64,000 nucleotides of DNA, from the NCBI RefSeq assembly GCF_024347195.1, contig NZ_AP025281.1:4030001-4094000 (forward strand), read 5' to 3'. Below the pieces are notes generated by a model. The model saw nothing but the letters and a program-made list of their open reading frames with translations. It did no database searches and was not told the DNA's origin. Positions 8,317 through 16,845 of this stretch are shown piece by piece. The position numbers and the translations under genes were made by a program. Every line of letters begins with the position of its first letter. Positions within the stretch are counted from its first letter, which is position 1. The stretch is from Aliamphritea hakodatensis. GTDB taxonomy: Bacteria > Pseudomonadota > Gammaproteobacteria > Pseudomonadales > Balneatricaceae.

Positions 8317-9084
8317 ATGAAGACTTCTAATCTGATTCTCAGTACCACGCTGGCAACATTACTCGCGCTGCCGGCACAAGCAGGCTTTGGCGACCTCCTC
8401 AAAGAAGTGGAAAACGCCGGCAAAGACATTCTCAAAGAAACGACCCAATCATCAGACTCCGGAAATAAAGCCGCCGGGCTGGATTACAACACCCTGGTTG
8501 CCGGTCTTAAAGAAGCCCTGGATGTGGGTAGCCGCCGGGCGGTGGAATCACTGGGCCAGACCGACGGTTATATGTCTAACGCGCTGGCCCGTATTCCTTT
8601 GCCGGAGCCGCTGGAAAAAGCCAGCAGCCTGATGCGCAAATTCGGCCTGGGCGACCAGGTGGATCAGTTCGAACTGAGCATGAACCGCGCGGCAGAGAAA
8701 GCCGCCCCACAGGCTACCGAGATTATTGTTTCCACCATTAAGGACATGAGCATCGAAGATGCCGAAAAGATTCTTAACGGCCCGGATAACGCGGCGACAG
8801 AATATTTTCGCAGTAAAACCTCTGCCCGCCTGACCGAACTGTTTAAACCAAGCATTAAACACTCAATGGATCAGGTAGGCGCGACCCGCTATTACAGCCA
8901 GTTAAGCCAGGAAGCCAATAAAGTCCCACTGGTGGGTGACGTAGCAAAAGGCTATAACCTGGAAGATCACGTGACCAGCAGTGCGCTGGACGGGCTGTTT
9001 AACATGCTCGCAGCCGAAGAAAAGAAGATCCGCGAAAACCCGGCTGCACGCACCACAGAACTTTTGAAACAAGTCTTTAAATAA
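8317..9084 (+). CDS. DUF4197 domain-containing exported protein
   Basis: A 255-residue protein with a signal peptide (residues 1-22, ending PAQA) followed by GFGDLLKEVENAG. The body is almost entirely helical, with the segments LVAGLKEALDVGSRRAV, IPLPEPLEKASSLMRKFGLG and YNLEDHVTSSALDGLF that characterise DUF4197. The family is common in proteobacteria and its function is unknown; the protein is predicted periplasmic. It follows a small membrane protein and precedes a secreted cyclophilin by 9 bases, suggesting an envelope-related operon. Confidence 0.88.
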   Translation: MKTSNLILSTTLATLLALPAQAGFGDLLKEVENAGKDILKETTQSSDSGNKAAGLDYNTLVAGLKEALDVGSRRAVESLGQTDGYMSNALARIPLPEPLEKASSLMRKFGLGDQVDQFELSMNRAAEKAAPQATEIIVSTIKDMSIEDAEKILNGPDNAATEYFRSKTSARLTELFKPSIKHSMDQVGATRYYSQLSQEANKVPLVGDVAKGYNLEDHVTSSALDGLFNMLAAEEKKIRENPAARTTELLKQVFK

Positions 9085-9093
9085 GGAAATCCA

Positions 9094-9660
9094 ATGAAAC
9101 ACCTGATGACCCGGATCAGCGCTGTGCTGATCGCCATGATGCTTCTCTGCAGCAATGCCTTTGCAGCTGACAACCCGGTGGTGACCCTGACAACCTCGGA
9201 GGGCACCATCACGCTGGAACTCTATCCCGAAAAAGCCCCTCACACAGTGAAAAACTTCCTGGCCTATGTGGATAACGGCTTCTATCCGGGGACGGTGTTT
9301 CACCGGGTCATTGATGACTTTATGATTCAGGGTGGTGGCTTTACCAGCAAAATGACCAAAAAAGAAACTCTGCCCCCGATCATCAATGAATCAGCCAACG
9401 GCCTGATTAACAAGAAAGGTAGCATTTCTATGGCCCGTACCCAGGTTGCAGACAGTGCCACATCACAGTTTTTCATTAACCTGAAGGATAATCACTTCCT
9501 GAACGGTACGCCGGGCAAACCCGGTTATGCGGTGTTTGGTCAGGTGATCGAAGGGATGGATGTGGTCGAGAAGATCGGTAAAACCCGCACCGGCAACAGC
9601 GGCCGCTATCAGAATGTGCCGGTGAAGAGAATCACCATCAACAGTGCTGAACGTTCATAA
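9094..9660 (+). CDS. ppiA: periplasmic cyclophilin-type peptidyl-prolyl cis-trans isomerase
   Basis: A 188-residue protein with a cleavable signal peptide (ending NAFA, about residue 24), then a full cyclophilin domain. Visible motifs are VTLTTSEGTITLELYPEKAP, FHRVIDDFMIQGGG (catalytic Arg region), SMARTQVADSATSQFFIN and GYAVFGQVIEGMDVVEKI. It catalyses proline isomerisation during folding of exported proteins; the signal peptide places it in the periplasm, as for PpiA. An AAGGAAATCC lies just before the start. It is the last gene before a strong bidirectional terminator. Confidence 0.92.
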   Translation: MKHLMTRISAVLIAMMLLCSNAFAADNPVVTLTTSEGTITLELYPEKAPHTVKNFLAYVDNGFYPGTVFHRVIDDFMIQGGGFTSKMTKKETLPPIINESANGLINKKGSISMARTQVADSATSQFFINLKDNHFLNGTPGKPGYAVFGQVIEGMDVVEKIGKTRTGNSGRYQNVPVKRITINSAERS

Positions 9661-9682
9661 CTGAACCCATCATCAAAGCATT

Positions 9683-9712
9683 AAAAAAGCCTGCAGATCT
9701 GCAGGCTTTTTT
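9683..9712. terminator. bidirectional intrinsic terminator
   Basis: A perfect 30-base palindrome: six A, then GCCTGCAGATCTGCAGGC, then six T. It lies between ppiA (plus) and the thioesterase gene (minus), which converge here, and would work in both directions. Confidence 0.93.
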
Positions 9713-9746
9713 ATATCTTCGGAGGTGTAACAACCTCTGCGAGGCC

Positions 9747-10226
9747 TTAGCGGATCCTGGCGAAATAGGTCCCCGTCAGGGTTAGTGCCGGGCTTTCTCC
9801 CTGCTGAGTGATGACAACATTCAGGGTCACCCTGCTGCGGCCATTTTCCTGCAGATAGCTGACAAAGCCAGGCCATTCCGCTTCAGGAAACGCCGCCTGA
9901 GCCGCAAAGTCACCGGTCACCGGTGCCAGATACTTCAGCTGGCTGTCGCGGATCATCACATCGCAGTCCAGCCCTTCACGCCGCAATCCCAGCGTCACCA
10001 GCGCCCAGCCACACAGGGTCGCCAGCGTTGCCAGCGAACCGCCAAAGCCAGTGCCTTTGTCATTCACGTTAGGCGCCAGTTCCGCAGCCATTACCAGAGT
10101 ATTATCCTTAAAATGCAGCGGTTTCATGCCCATATGGCTGAGTAACGGAATCTGCGACTGCAGCCAGGGCAGAAACTTCTCCGGATCGGTCTCCAGCTGC
10201 GCTTGCGGAATCTGCTCGGACATCAC
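9747..10226 (-). CDS. YiiD C-terminal domain-type hotdog thioesterase
   Basis: A 159-residue cytosolic protein with a hotdog fold. Signature elements are LSHMGMKPLHFKDNTLVM, the central helix motif NDKGTGFGGSLATLATLCGWALV and a following strand with YLAPVTGDFAA. This is the thioesterase domain found at the C-terminus of E. coli YiiD (FabY-like), here standing alone. The substrate is probably an acyl thioester but cannot be named. It lies 7 bases after the nitroreductase gene on the minus strand, likely in one operon, and converges on the terminator at 9683. Confidence 0.85.
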   Translation of the reverse strand: MMSEQIPQAQLETDPEKFLPWLQSQIPLLSHMGMKPLHFKDNTLVMAAELAPNVNDKGTGFGGSLATLATLCGWALVTLGLRREGLDCDVMIRDSQLKYLAPVTGDFAAQAAFPEAEWPGFVSYLQENGRSRVTLNVVITQQGESPALTLTGTYFARIR

Positions 10227-10233
10227 TGCTTAC

Positions 10234-10791
10234 CTAAGCCGGCCAGCGGCTGACATAGTCATTGCTGTCTAACAATGGCGCGGTTCGCTGCTTGCCGGGA
10301 GTACCCATATAGACAAACCCGATGATCTCTTCATGGGCTGCCAGCCCCAGGCCTTCTTTGACCACCGGGTCGTAAGCAACACCGCCGGTGCGCCACATAG
10401 CGCCCACCCCCTGCGCATTGGCTGCCAACAGCATGTTTTGCACAGCACACCCTGCCGCAATCAGCTGTTCACTGGCGGGGACTTTCGGATGTTCAGTCAC
10501 TGCGGCAATTGCCACAATGATGGTCGGCGCACGGAAGGTCATTTTACGGTTACGGGTCAGGACATCTTCAGTCACATCCGGGTTAGCCTGCAGTGCTGCA
10601 CGGGCATACAGCTCGCCCAGTTCACCACGGGCGTCCCCCTCTATGACCAGAAAACGCCATGGCCGCAGTGCTGCATGGTCAGGGGCACGCATTGCCGCCG
10701 TAAACATATTGTCCAGCTGGGCGGCGTCCGGGCCGGGTTCCTGTAACAAAGGCTGGGAAAAACGTTGCTGTAAATTAGTTAACGCATCCAT
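10234..10791 (-). CDS. YdjA-like NAD(P)H nitroreductase
   Basis: A 185-residue FMN-dependent nitroreductase. The N-terminal APDHAALRPWRFLVIEG supplies the FMN phosphate-binding Arg. GCAVQNMLLAANAQGVGAMWRTG is the classic cofactor/dimer region, and GFVYMGTPGK is near the end. The size and motifs match E. coli YdjA, a minimal homodimeric oxidoreductase with no agreed natural substrate. It is followed directly by the thioesterase gene on the same strand and is separated from queF by a hairpin. Confidence 0.9.
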   Translation of the reverse strand: MDALTNLQQRFSQPLLQEPGPDAAQLDNMFTAAMRAPDHAALRPWRFLVIEGDARGELGELYARAALQANPDVTEDVLTRNRKMTFRAPTIIVAIAAVTEHPKVPASEQLIAAGCAVQNMLLAANAQGVGAMWRTGGVAYDPVVKEGLGLAAHEEIIGFVYMGTPGKQRTAPLLDSNDYVSRWPA

Positions 10792-10811
10792 AGAAGGTCC
10801 TTAAAATATTA

Positions 10812-10833
10812 CCGGGGCAGATTGCTGCCCCGG
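10812..10833 (-). terminator. hairpin after queF, probable terminator
   Basis: CCGGGGCAG and CTGCCCCGG form a 9-bp GC-rich stem with a four-base loop, starting 13 bases after the queF stop (minus strand). The tail is an AT-rich run with few consecutive T, so termination may be partial. Confidence 0.5.
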
Positions 10834-10845
10834 AGATAAAAGAAA

Positions 10846-11682
10846 TTACTGGCGGCTTAAGCGAAGATTTTCAGGCACCACTGCCTGACTGCTGCGATAC
10901 GGATTAATATCCAGACCGCCCCGGCGCAGATAACGGGCATAGACCGTCAGCGCCTGTGGCTGACACTGCTGCCAGATATCCATGAAAATAGACTCGACAC
11001 ACTGCTCATGGAAATCACCGTGCTCACGGTACGACACCAGATACTTCAGTAAGCCTTCGCGGTTGACCGGGGCGCCACGATATTCAATCACAATACTGGC
11101 CCAGTCAGGCTGGCCGGTTACCGGGCAGTTCGACTTCAGCAAATGGCTGTAGAGACTTTCTGTCACTTCTTCAGTGGCATCTTCGCGTAAGCCCAGACAG
11201 TCCGCATTCGGCTCATAATCGGAAATTTCCACATCCAGCTCGTCAATGCACTCACCGCTGAACTGACTGACCTGACCGGCACCGTCCAGCGCCAGCAACG
11301 CCACCTGAACCTCAGCACCTGCCGCGGCAGAAAGATCTGTCTGCATCCGTTGCTGCACTTCTGCTTCGGTTGCAAAGGCTGTCAGGTTAAAAGAGTTCAG
11401 ATACAGTTTGAAGGATTTGGACTCAATAATATGGCTGGAATCAGCAGGAATACGGAATTCTGCCAGACGCACCACAGGCTTACCTTTCAGATTCAGCCAG
11501 GAGACTTCATAGGCATTCCAGATATCCACGCCGGTAAACGGCAGGCTGCGCTGCTCTACGCCACGGGCCTGCCAGTTCAGATCCCGCTGGATCGGATACA
11601 GCAGTCCCGGGTCATACTGATTCACGTACTGTGTATCTGCCCCCAGCGGGGCATGATGTAAACTTTCTTCTATCTCTTTCAT
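10846..11682 (-). CDS. queF: NADPH-dependent 7-cyano-7-deazaguanine reductase (long QueF form)
   Basis: A 278-residue enzyme that reduces preQ0 to preQ1 in queuosine synthesis. The N-terminal half holds the substrate motif ESKSFKLYLNSFNLT, and the C-terminal half holds the catalytic Cys in HLLKSNCPVTGQPDW, followed by the HGDFHEQCVE block. This two-domain layout and length match the long (Vibrio/E. coli) QueF class. ATG 11682 is chosen over an upstream ATG at 11772 because it fits the family's N-terminus and has GAGATAAG just before it. It follows the ABC permease gene by 19 bases. Confidence 0.95.
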   Translation of the reverse strand: MKEIEESLHHAPLGADTQYVNQYDPGLLYPIQRDLNWQARGVEQRSLPFTGVDIWNAYEVSWLNLKGKPVVRLAEFRIPADSSHIIESKSFKLYLNSFNLTAFATEAEVQQRMQTDLSAAAGAEVQVALLALDGAGQVSQFSGECIDELDVEISDYEPNADCLGLREDATEEVTESLYSHLLKSNCPVTGQPDWASIVIEYRGAPVNREGLLKYLVSYREHGDFHEQCVESIFMDIWQQCQPQALTVYARYLRRGGLDINPYRSSQAVVPENLRLSRQ

Positions 11683-11701
11683 CTTATCTCTACCGGCCGG
11701 C

Positions 11702-12475
11702 TCAGTGGCGTATACCCCGCCCGGAGCCCAGCAAATGTAACGAATAGGCAAACAATACCAGAATAAAAACAATAATCATGCTGAAGGCAAACACGATATC
11801 AATATCACTGACCCCGAGAATGCCATACCTGAAGGTATTCACCATATATAAAATCGGATTCAGCTGGGAAACTCCCTGCCAGAATGCCGGCAACAGGCTG
11901 ATTGAATAAAATACGCCCCCCAGGTAGGTCAGCGGGGTCAGCACGAATGTCGGTATGATCGATACATCATCAAAGCTGTTGGCAAATACAGCATTAATGA
12001 AGCCACCCAGCGAAAACAGAATCGCGGTCAGTAATACAACGGCCACCATCACCCACAGGTTATGAATTTGCAGGTCGGTAAAAAACAGTGACAGACAGGT
12101 AACAATAAAGCCGACCCCCAGCCCACGTGCAGAGCCGCCGACCACATAGCCGCTCAGAATCACCCAGTTAGGTACCGGAGAAACCAGCAACTCTTCTATA
12201 TGCCGCTGGAACTTGGTGCTGTAAAACGAAGACACCACATTACTGTAAGAGTTAGTGATGACCGACATCATGATCAGCCCGGGCACGATATATTCCATGT
12301 AATCAAAGCCGCCCATTTCACCGATCCGCGAGCCGATCAGATTCCCGAAGATAATGAAATAGAGTGTCATTGTGATGGCAGGCGGCAGCAGCGTCTGCCC
12401 CCAGATCCGCGTAAAGCGGCGAATCTCGCGGCTGACAATGGTCATGAATGCAACCCAAAGTTCTTTATTGCTCAT
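11702..12475 (-). CDS. yadH: ABC-2 type transporter permease (YadH-like)
   Basis: A 257-residue integral membrane protein with six hydrophobic segments. It has the ABC-2 signature region VSSFYSTKFQRHIEELLVSPVPNW followed by a YVVGG turn. It would pair with the ATPase encoded just upstream to form an exporter like E. coli YadGH, whose substrate is not firmly known. The late segment TPLTYLGGVFYSISLLP is typical of this permease group. It lies 40 bases after the ATPase gene and 19 bases before queF, all on the minus strand. Confidence 0.9.
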   Translation of the reverse strand: MSNKELWVAFMTIVSREIRRFTRIWGQTLLPPAITMTLYFIIFGNLIGSRIGEMGGFDYMEYIVPGLIMMSVITNSYSNVVSSFYSTKFQRHIEELLVSPVPNWVILSGYVVGGSARGLGVGFIVTCLSLFFTDLQIHNLWVMVAVVLLTAILFSLGGFINAVFANSFDDVSIIPTFVLTPLTYLGGVFYSISLLPAFWQGVSQLNPILYMVNTFRYGILGVSDIDIVFAFSMIIVFILVLFAYSLHLLGSGRGIRH

Positions 12476-12515
12476 CTGGTTTCCCGTCGTGTTTGTCCAC
12501 TGACAAAGCCATTAT

Positions 12516-13436
12516 TTATTTAAGATTCTTATCCACTAACGAAACAAACAACTCTTCAAGACGGTTGCTCTTATTACGCATGCTGGTCACTTCAATGCCC
12601 TGCTCCGCCAACTGGCTGAAGATAGGATTCATGCCCTTATTCTTTTCAACTTCCACCAGCAAACGCTGGTCAGTATCCAGTGCAACCGCATAACCATCCA
12701 GGCGGGGAGCCTGTTGCAGGGCTGGTGAGACATCCAGCACAAAGGATTCCGTATTCAGCTGAGCCAGCAAGGCAGACATGGTCGTGTTCTGAATGATTTC
12801 GCCGTGGTCAATAATGGCAATATTGCGGCACAGCTGCTCGGCTTCTTCCAGATAATGTGTAGTAAGGATAATGCTGGTCCCTTCAGCATTAATTTCTTCC
12901 AGAAACTCCCACATTGACCGGCGTAACTCAATATCCACGCCGGCAGTCGGCTCATCCAGAATCAGCAGTCTGGGTTCGTGGACCAGCGCCCGGGCAATCA
13001 TCAGCCGCCGCTTCATTCCCCCTGACAGCATCCGGGAAATATCATTACGCTTTTCCCACAAGCCGAGCTTTTCCAGATAATGATCGGCCCGCTCTGAGGC
13101 TTCCGCGGCGGCAATGCCGTAGTACCCTGCCTGAGTGGTGACAATATCCTTCACCTTCTCAAACATATTGAAATTAAACTCCTGCGGCACAACCCCCAGC
13201 TCACGTTTCGCCGCAGCGGCATCGGTGTCCAGATCATGTCCGAATACGGAAATCTGTCCCGAGGTTTTATTGACCAGCGATGACACGATGCCAAGGGTCG
13301 TTGATTTACCGGCACCGTTAGGTCCGAGCAATGCAAAGAAGTCTCCCTGCTGAACCTCGAAAGAAATCCCTTTTAAAGCTTCAAAGCCATTGCCATACAC
13401 TTTACGAAGATTCTGAACGGTTAATGCGCGGGTCAT
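12516..13436 (-). CDS. yadG: ABC transporter ATP-binding protein (YadG-like)
   Basis: A 306-residue ATPase. Walker A is LLGPNGAGKST (about residues 36-46), the Q-loop is VVPQEFNF, the signature is LSGGMKRRLMIARAL, Walker B is LLILDEPTAGVD, and the switch His is in TTHYLEEAEQ. The C-terminal 80 residues form the regulatory tail of ABC-2 exporters. ATG 13436 is chosen over 13490 because the mature family N-terminus (MTRALTVQNLRKVYG) begins there and AGGAAA lies upstream. The gene starts a minus-strand operon with the permease and queF. Confidence 0.93.
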   Translation of the reverse strand: MTRALTVQNLRKVYGNGFEALKGISFEVQQGDFFALLGPNGAGKSTTLGIVSSLVNKTSGQISVFGHDLDTDAAAAKRELGVVPQEFNFNMFEKVKDIVTTQAGYYGIAAAEASERADHYLEKLGLWEKRNDISRMLSGGMKRRLMIARALVHEPRLLILDEPTAGVDIELRRSMWEFLEEINAEGTSIILTTHYLEEAEQLCRNIAIIDHGEIIQNTTMSALLAQLNTESFVLDVSPALQQAPRLDGYAVALDTDQRLLVEVEKNKGMNPIFSQLAEQGIEVTSMRNKSNRLEELFVSLVDKNLK

Positions 13437-13636
13437 GAAATTTCCTGTTAGCTGTCTGAAGCGCAACATTTGCGCAGGCAAGAACAACATAAGTGGGGAT
13501 AATCCCCGCTTTTTTCAAGCGCTGTCCTTCCGGGAGCTATACTCTTGTTAGATCATAGTGAAGCTGTTAAATTTGCCGCCACGCTTATCCGCGTCCATTC
13601 GCTGTATATTCAGTACATATCAACCCCGGGATTCCC

Positions 13637-13954
13637 ATGACACCACGTGAAGAAATAGCCGAAGCATTCCGCGCCGTTCAAAGTACACTTGAGAAAGGCC
13701 TGCAGGCTACCGGCAGTGAAGATGCCATCGTCGCCATGCAACACCGCTTTGAGAACATCTATGAGGCAATCGAGGCCGATGAAGATTATGTCTATCTGGC
13801 ACAGGAAACGATTGCTAACTTCTTCATCATGCATCCCAACCTCACCCACGTCATTCCCCGGGAACTGCTGTGGCGGCTGGGCGGCTCATGCCTGCATTTT
13901 CTGACCGATGATGAAATAACCGAATTTACCCGTCAGGAAGAACAGCTGCACTGA
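13637..13954 (+). CDS. conserved hypothetical protein (possibly PA2817-like)
   Basis: A 105-residue, acidic, mostly helical cytosolic protein with no signal peptide or membrane segment. The centre contains ENIYEAIEADEDYVYLAQE and the end LLWRLGGSCLHFLTDDEI. Its size and pattern remind me of the small PA2817-type family in gammaproteobacteria, but that is from memory and unverified; the function is unknown. It is a single gene: the ABC operon diverges upstream across 200 bases and the GGDEF/EAL gene converges 17 bases after its stop. Confidence 0.65.
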   Translation: MTPREEIAEAFRAVQSTLEKGLQATGSEDAIVAMQHRFENIYEAIEADEDYVYLAQETIANFFIMHPNLTHVIPRELLWRLGGSCLHFLTDDEITEFTRQEEQLH

Positions 13955-13971
13955 ACCTCCGGTGCAGCCGG

Positions 13972-16830
13972 TCAGGTATCTGACGGTTCCGGTATCCGGT
14001 TCGTTACACAGACAAAGTCATATAGGGCATCGGCAGGCAGGGGTTTACTGTAATAATATCCCTGCACACAATAGCACCCCAGGGCAGTCATAAATTCCAG
14101 TTGTTGCGGGGTTTCCACACCTTCAGCGATGATTCCCAGTTCCAGCGACTGGCACATAGCGACGGTTGCCATGATGATTGACTCATCGCTCTTATCAATG
14201 CCGATATCCTTGATAAAACTGCGGTCAATTTTTAACTTTTCCACAGGCAGACGCTTCAGATAACTCAGGGATGAATATCCGGTTCCAAAATCATCCATGG
14301 CCAGAGATATCCCCAAATCCCGTAAGTATGTCAGCTTACCGATGGACACTTCCGGCTGGCGGATGATAAAACTTTCTGTCACTTCCAGCGCCAGATACTC
14401 AGGTTTTAGCTGCGCCTGCTCCAGTGCCGATTCAATACAGGGAATCAGTTGCTCGTTGGCAATCTGCTGCCCCGCCAGATTCACCGCCATGCGCATGGCA
14501 GGAAACCCCTGTGCCAGCCAGCGGCTCATCTGACTGCAGGCTTCGTGCAACACCCACTCCCCCAGCGGAATAATCAGATCAAGCTCTTCTGCCACAGGTA
14601 TAAACCGGTTCGGGCTAAGCAAGCCTTCCTCCGGATGCTGCCAGCGTACCAGTGCCTCTATGCCCACCACCTGACCGGTTCGCGAGTCAACCTGAGGCTG
14701 ATAATGCAGCACTAACTGATCACTCTGGATGGCCTTACGTAAATCAGCGCCTAACGAAAACCGTTCGAAGCGCTGGTTATCTTTCTCAATATCGTAAATG
14801 AAATATCCGTTTCTGCCGGCATCCTTGGCCTGAAACATAGCGACATCCGCATGCTTAATCAGGCTGGCGCCATCATCTCCGTGATCCGGATAAGCGCTGA
14901 TACCAATACTTGCAGTGATAACCACCTCAAACTGCTCAACCCGAAACGGCCGCTGAAAAGCCTCCAGGACCTTACCGGCAACCTGCTTTACACCGTCCAT
15001 ATCAGCGGCACTGCTCAGTAATACTGTAAACTCATCCCCACCCAGCCGCGCCAGCAGATCCGTTTTCCGGATACAGTCATTAATCCGCTGGGTAGCAATT
15101 TGCAGTAACTGATCCCCCACCGAGTGCCCCAGAGAATCATTCACTTCTTTAAAGCGATCCAGATCAATAAATAAAACAGCCACATTTGCCGCCGCCATAC
15201 GGGCTTTCTCAATCTCATTATTCAGGCAGCTCATGAAGAACTGACGGTTGGGTTTTTCTGTCAGAGGATCATGATTAGCCAGCCAGTGCAGGCGACGCTC
15301 AGCCCGTTTACGGTCACTGATATCCATACCGATAGACAGCAGCATAGGCGTTCCCTGTTCCCGCCTCAGTTTGGCGTGCAGCCAGGAAATATCGTGCTGA
15401 TTACCGGCCGTATCCACCAGTACGCTGTCAGTCCGTACCTGGGTTTCAAGGCCCGACATCAGACGCTCGGACTGGGTGGTAAAATCCTGCTGTTCATCCT
15501 GCCGGAGCAACAGATCAAAAAAGTTAAGCCGGACAGGCTCACCGGGCTTGTACCCTACTAACTGCATCCCAAAATGATTCAGTGTGTATATATCCCCCTG
15601 AGGGCTCTGCGTCATAATCAGCATTGGCGCACTTTCCAACAGACTGACAAGAAAATCCCGCTCTTTACGCAACTCAAAGCGGCTCTTTTCCAGGCTTTCG
15701 GTTCGCTGCGTAACCACCCCCTCCAGCCGCTCCAGCTGTCCGGTCAGATCAAGCGTACTCTGCAACACGATATCCCGTTCGTCATAGCCAAAATGCCAGC
15801 CCGCCGAATTAAATTTCAGCAATTCGGTCCGCATTTTTGAATATTCACTTTTACTCAGTAGCGGCAGATGCTCCGCCAGAGATACCAGAAATGCCAGCGG
15901 GCGCCTCAGGGTCATAGCCATCAGCAGGCTGGCAATCACAATGCCAAACAGCCCTGTCAGCAGATAGTTAAACAGGGTCGTCTCAATGGTGCTTATATCC
16001 ATTGATATATCGTCCAGCACAACCCAGTAAGCAGTACCGACAGCCACCCCCTGAAGGGGCTCCAGCAGGATTTCATAATCACTTTCCTGATAATGAATCC
16101 GGTAAACGCCTCCGTTTACACTGAAGGTTTCACGGCTGTTCAGTAATTCAAGAATCGGTTGATTTCGCTGCCGGTTAGTCAGAGAACTGATCAGCAGGCC
16201 CCAGTCATGTAACTCTCCGAGCTGCTCCGGGGCCCTCAGCGCCAAACCGATATCCAGTAAGGTTTGCTGTCTGACACTGTAAATCACATCATAAAGAAAG
16301 CTGCCAACCATCATGACACCGATACGGTGGTTATCCAGCAGCAGAGGAAGCAATACATAACGCACACACTCGGAGGTACAGATCAGCCTCCTTACGGGCC
16401 GTTCGGTTTCAATGACCCGCCGAATGTCTGAACCGGGAACAGTAATTTTATCTCCCCAGAACCCGCTCAGCTCTGCACGCTGGTCATACAGATAAATCGC
16501 ACTGACAGCACCGCTGAGCTGCAGGGCATTAAAACGTCTGGCCACTGACTCTCTGAATCCGGCAAGCGCATCTTCCTGTCCGCTCGCCATACTGCGGGCA
16601 TCGATAGAAATAAGCTCTGCCGTTTCCAGTAAACGTTCATAGGATACTTCCAGCGAGCCATTCAGACGGCCAATCTCAATTCGGTTAACGTATTCCCGTT
16701 GCCGGTCAAACTGCTGCTCAAGCTGATACATGGAAAATAACGCATATGCGCCCTGTACGCCGATCAGCACCAGCACCAGAATACAAAATATACGCCACTT
16801 CAAACTGATAAACCGGGTTGCTTCCATCAT
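13972..16830 (-). CDS. membrane PAS-GGDEF-EAL protein (c-di-GMP turnover)
   Basis: A 952-residue inner-membrane signalling protein. TM1 is at about 12-34, a periplasmic sensor region at 35-285, TM2 at 286-308, a linker coil, PAS at 390-510, GGDEF at 515-680 and EAL at 690-940. The cyclase site looks complete: LFIDLDRFKEVND keeps both Asp and the signature is RLGGDEF (597-601). The loop usually written LTGLPNR reads LTEKPNR. The EAL domain keeps EALVRW, VNLAGQQ, EVTES, MDDFGTGYS, KIDRSF, EGVE and QGYYYS, so phosphodiesterase activity is likely. It is the last gene of an operon after a PstS-like protein and a porin-like barrel, suggesting it reads a periplasmic ligand signal. Confidence 0.93.
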   Translation of the reverse strand: MMEATRFISLKWRIFCILVLVLIGVQGAYALFSMYQLEQQFDRQREYVNRIEIGRLNGSLEVSYERLLETAELISIDARSMASGQEDALAGFRESVARRFNALQLSGAVSAIYLYDQRAELSGFWGDKITVPGSDIRRVIETERPVRRLICTSECVRYVLLPLLLDNHRIGVMMVGSFLYDVIYSVRQQTLLDIGLALRAPEQLGELHDWGLLISSLTNRQRNQPILELLNSRETFSVNGGVYRIHYQESDYEILLEPLQGVAVGTAYWVVLDDISMDISTIETTLFNYLLTGLFGIVIASLLMAMTLRRPLAFLVSLAEHLPLLSKSEYSKMRTELLKFNSAGWHFGYDERDIVLQSTLDLTGQLERLEGVVTQRTESLEKSRFELRKERDFLVSLLESAPMLIMTQSPQGDIYTLNHFGMQLVGYKPGEPVRLNFFDLLLRQDEQQDFTTQSERLMSGLETQVRTDSVLVDTAGNQHDISWLHAKLRREQGTPMLLSIGMDISDRKRAERRLHWLANHDPLTEKPNRQFFMSCLNNEIEKARMAAANVAVLFIDLDRFKEVNDSLGHSVGDQLLQIATQRINDCIRKTDLLARLGGDEFTVLLSSAADMDGVKQVAGKVLEAFQRPFRVEQFEVVITASIGISAYPDHGDDGASLIKHADVAMFQAKDAGRNGYFIYDIEKDNQRFERFSLGADLRKAIQSDQLVLHYQPQVDSRTGQVVGIEALVRWQHPEEGLLSPNRFIPVAEELDLIIPLGEWVLHEACSQMSRWLAQGFPAMRMAVNLAGQQIANEQLIPCIESALEQAQLKPEYLALEVTESFIIRQPEVSIGKLTYLRDLGISLAMDDFGTGYSSLSYLKRLPVEKLKIDRSFIKDIGIDKSDESIIMATVAMCQSLELGIIAEGVETPQQLEFMTALGCYCVQGYYYSKPLPADALYDFVCVTNRIPEPSDT

Positions 16831-16845
16831 TCCTCAGCCCTGCTG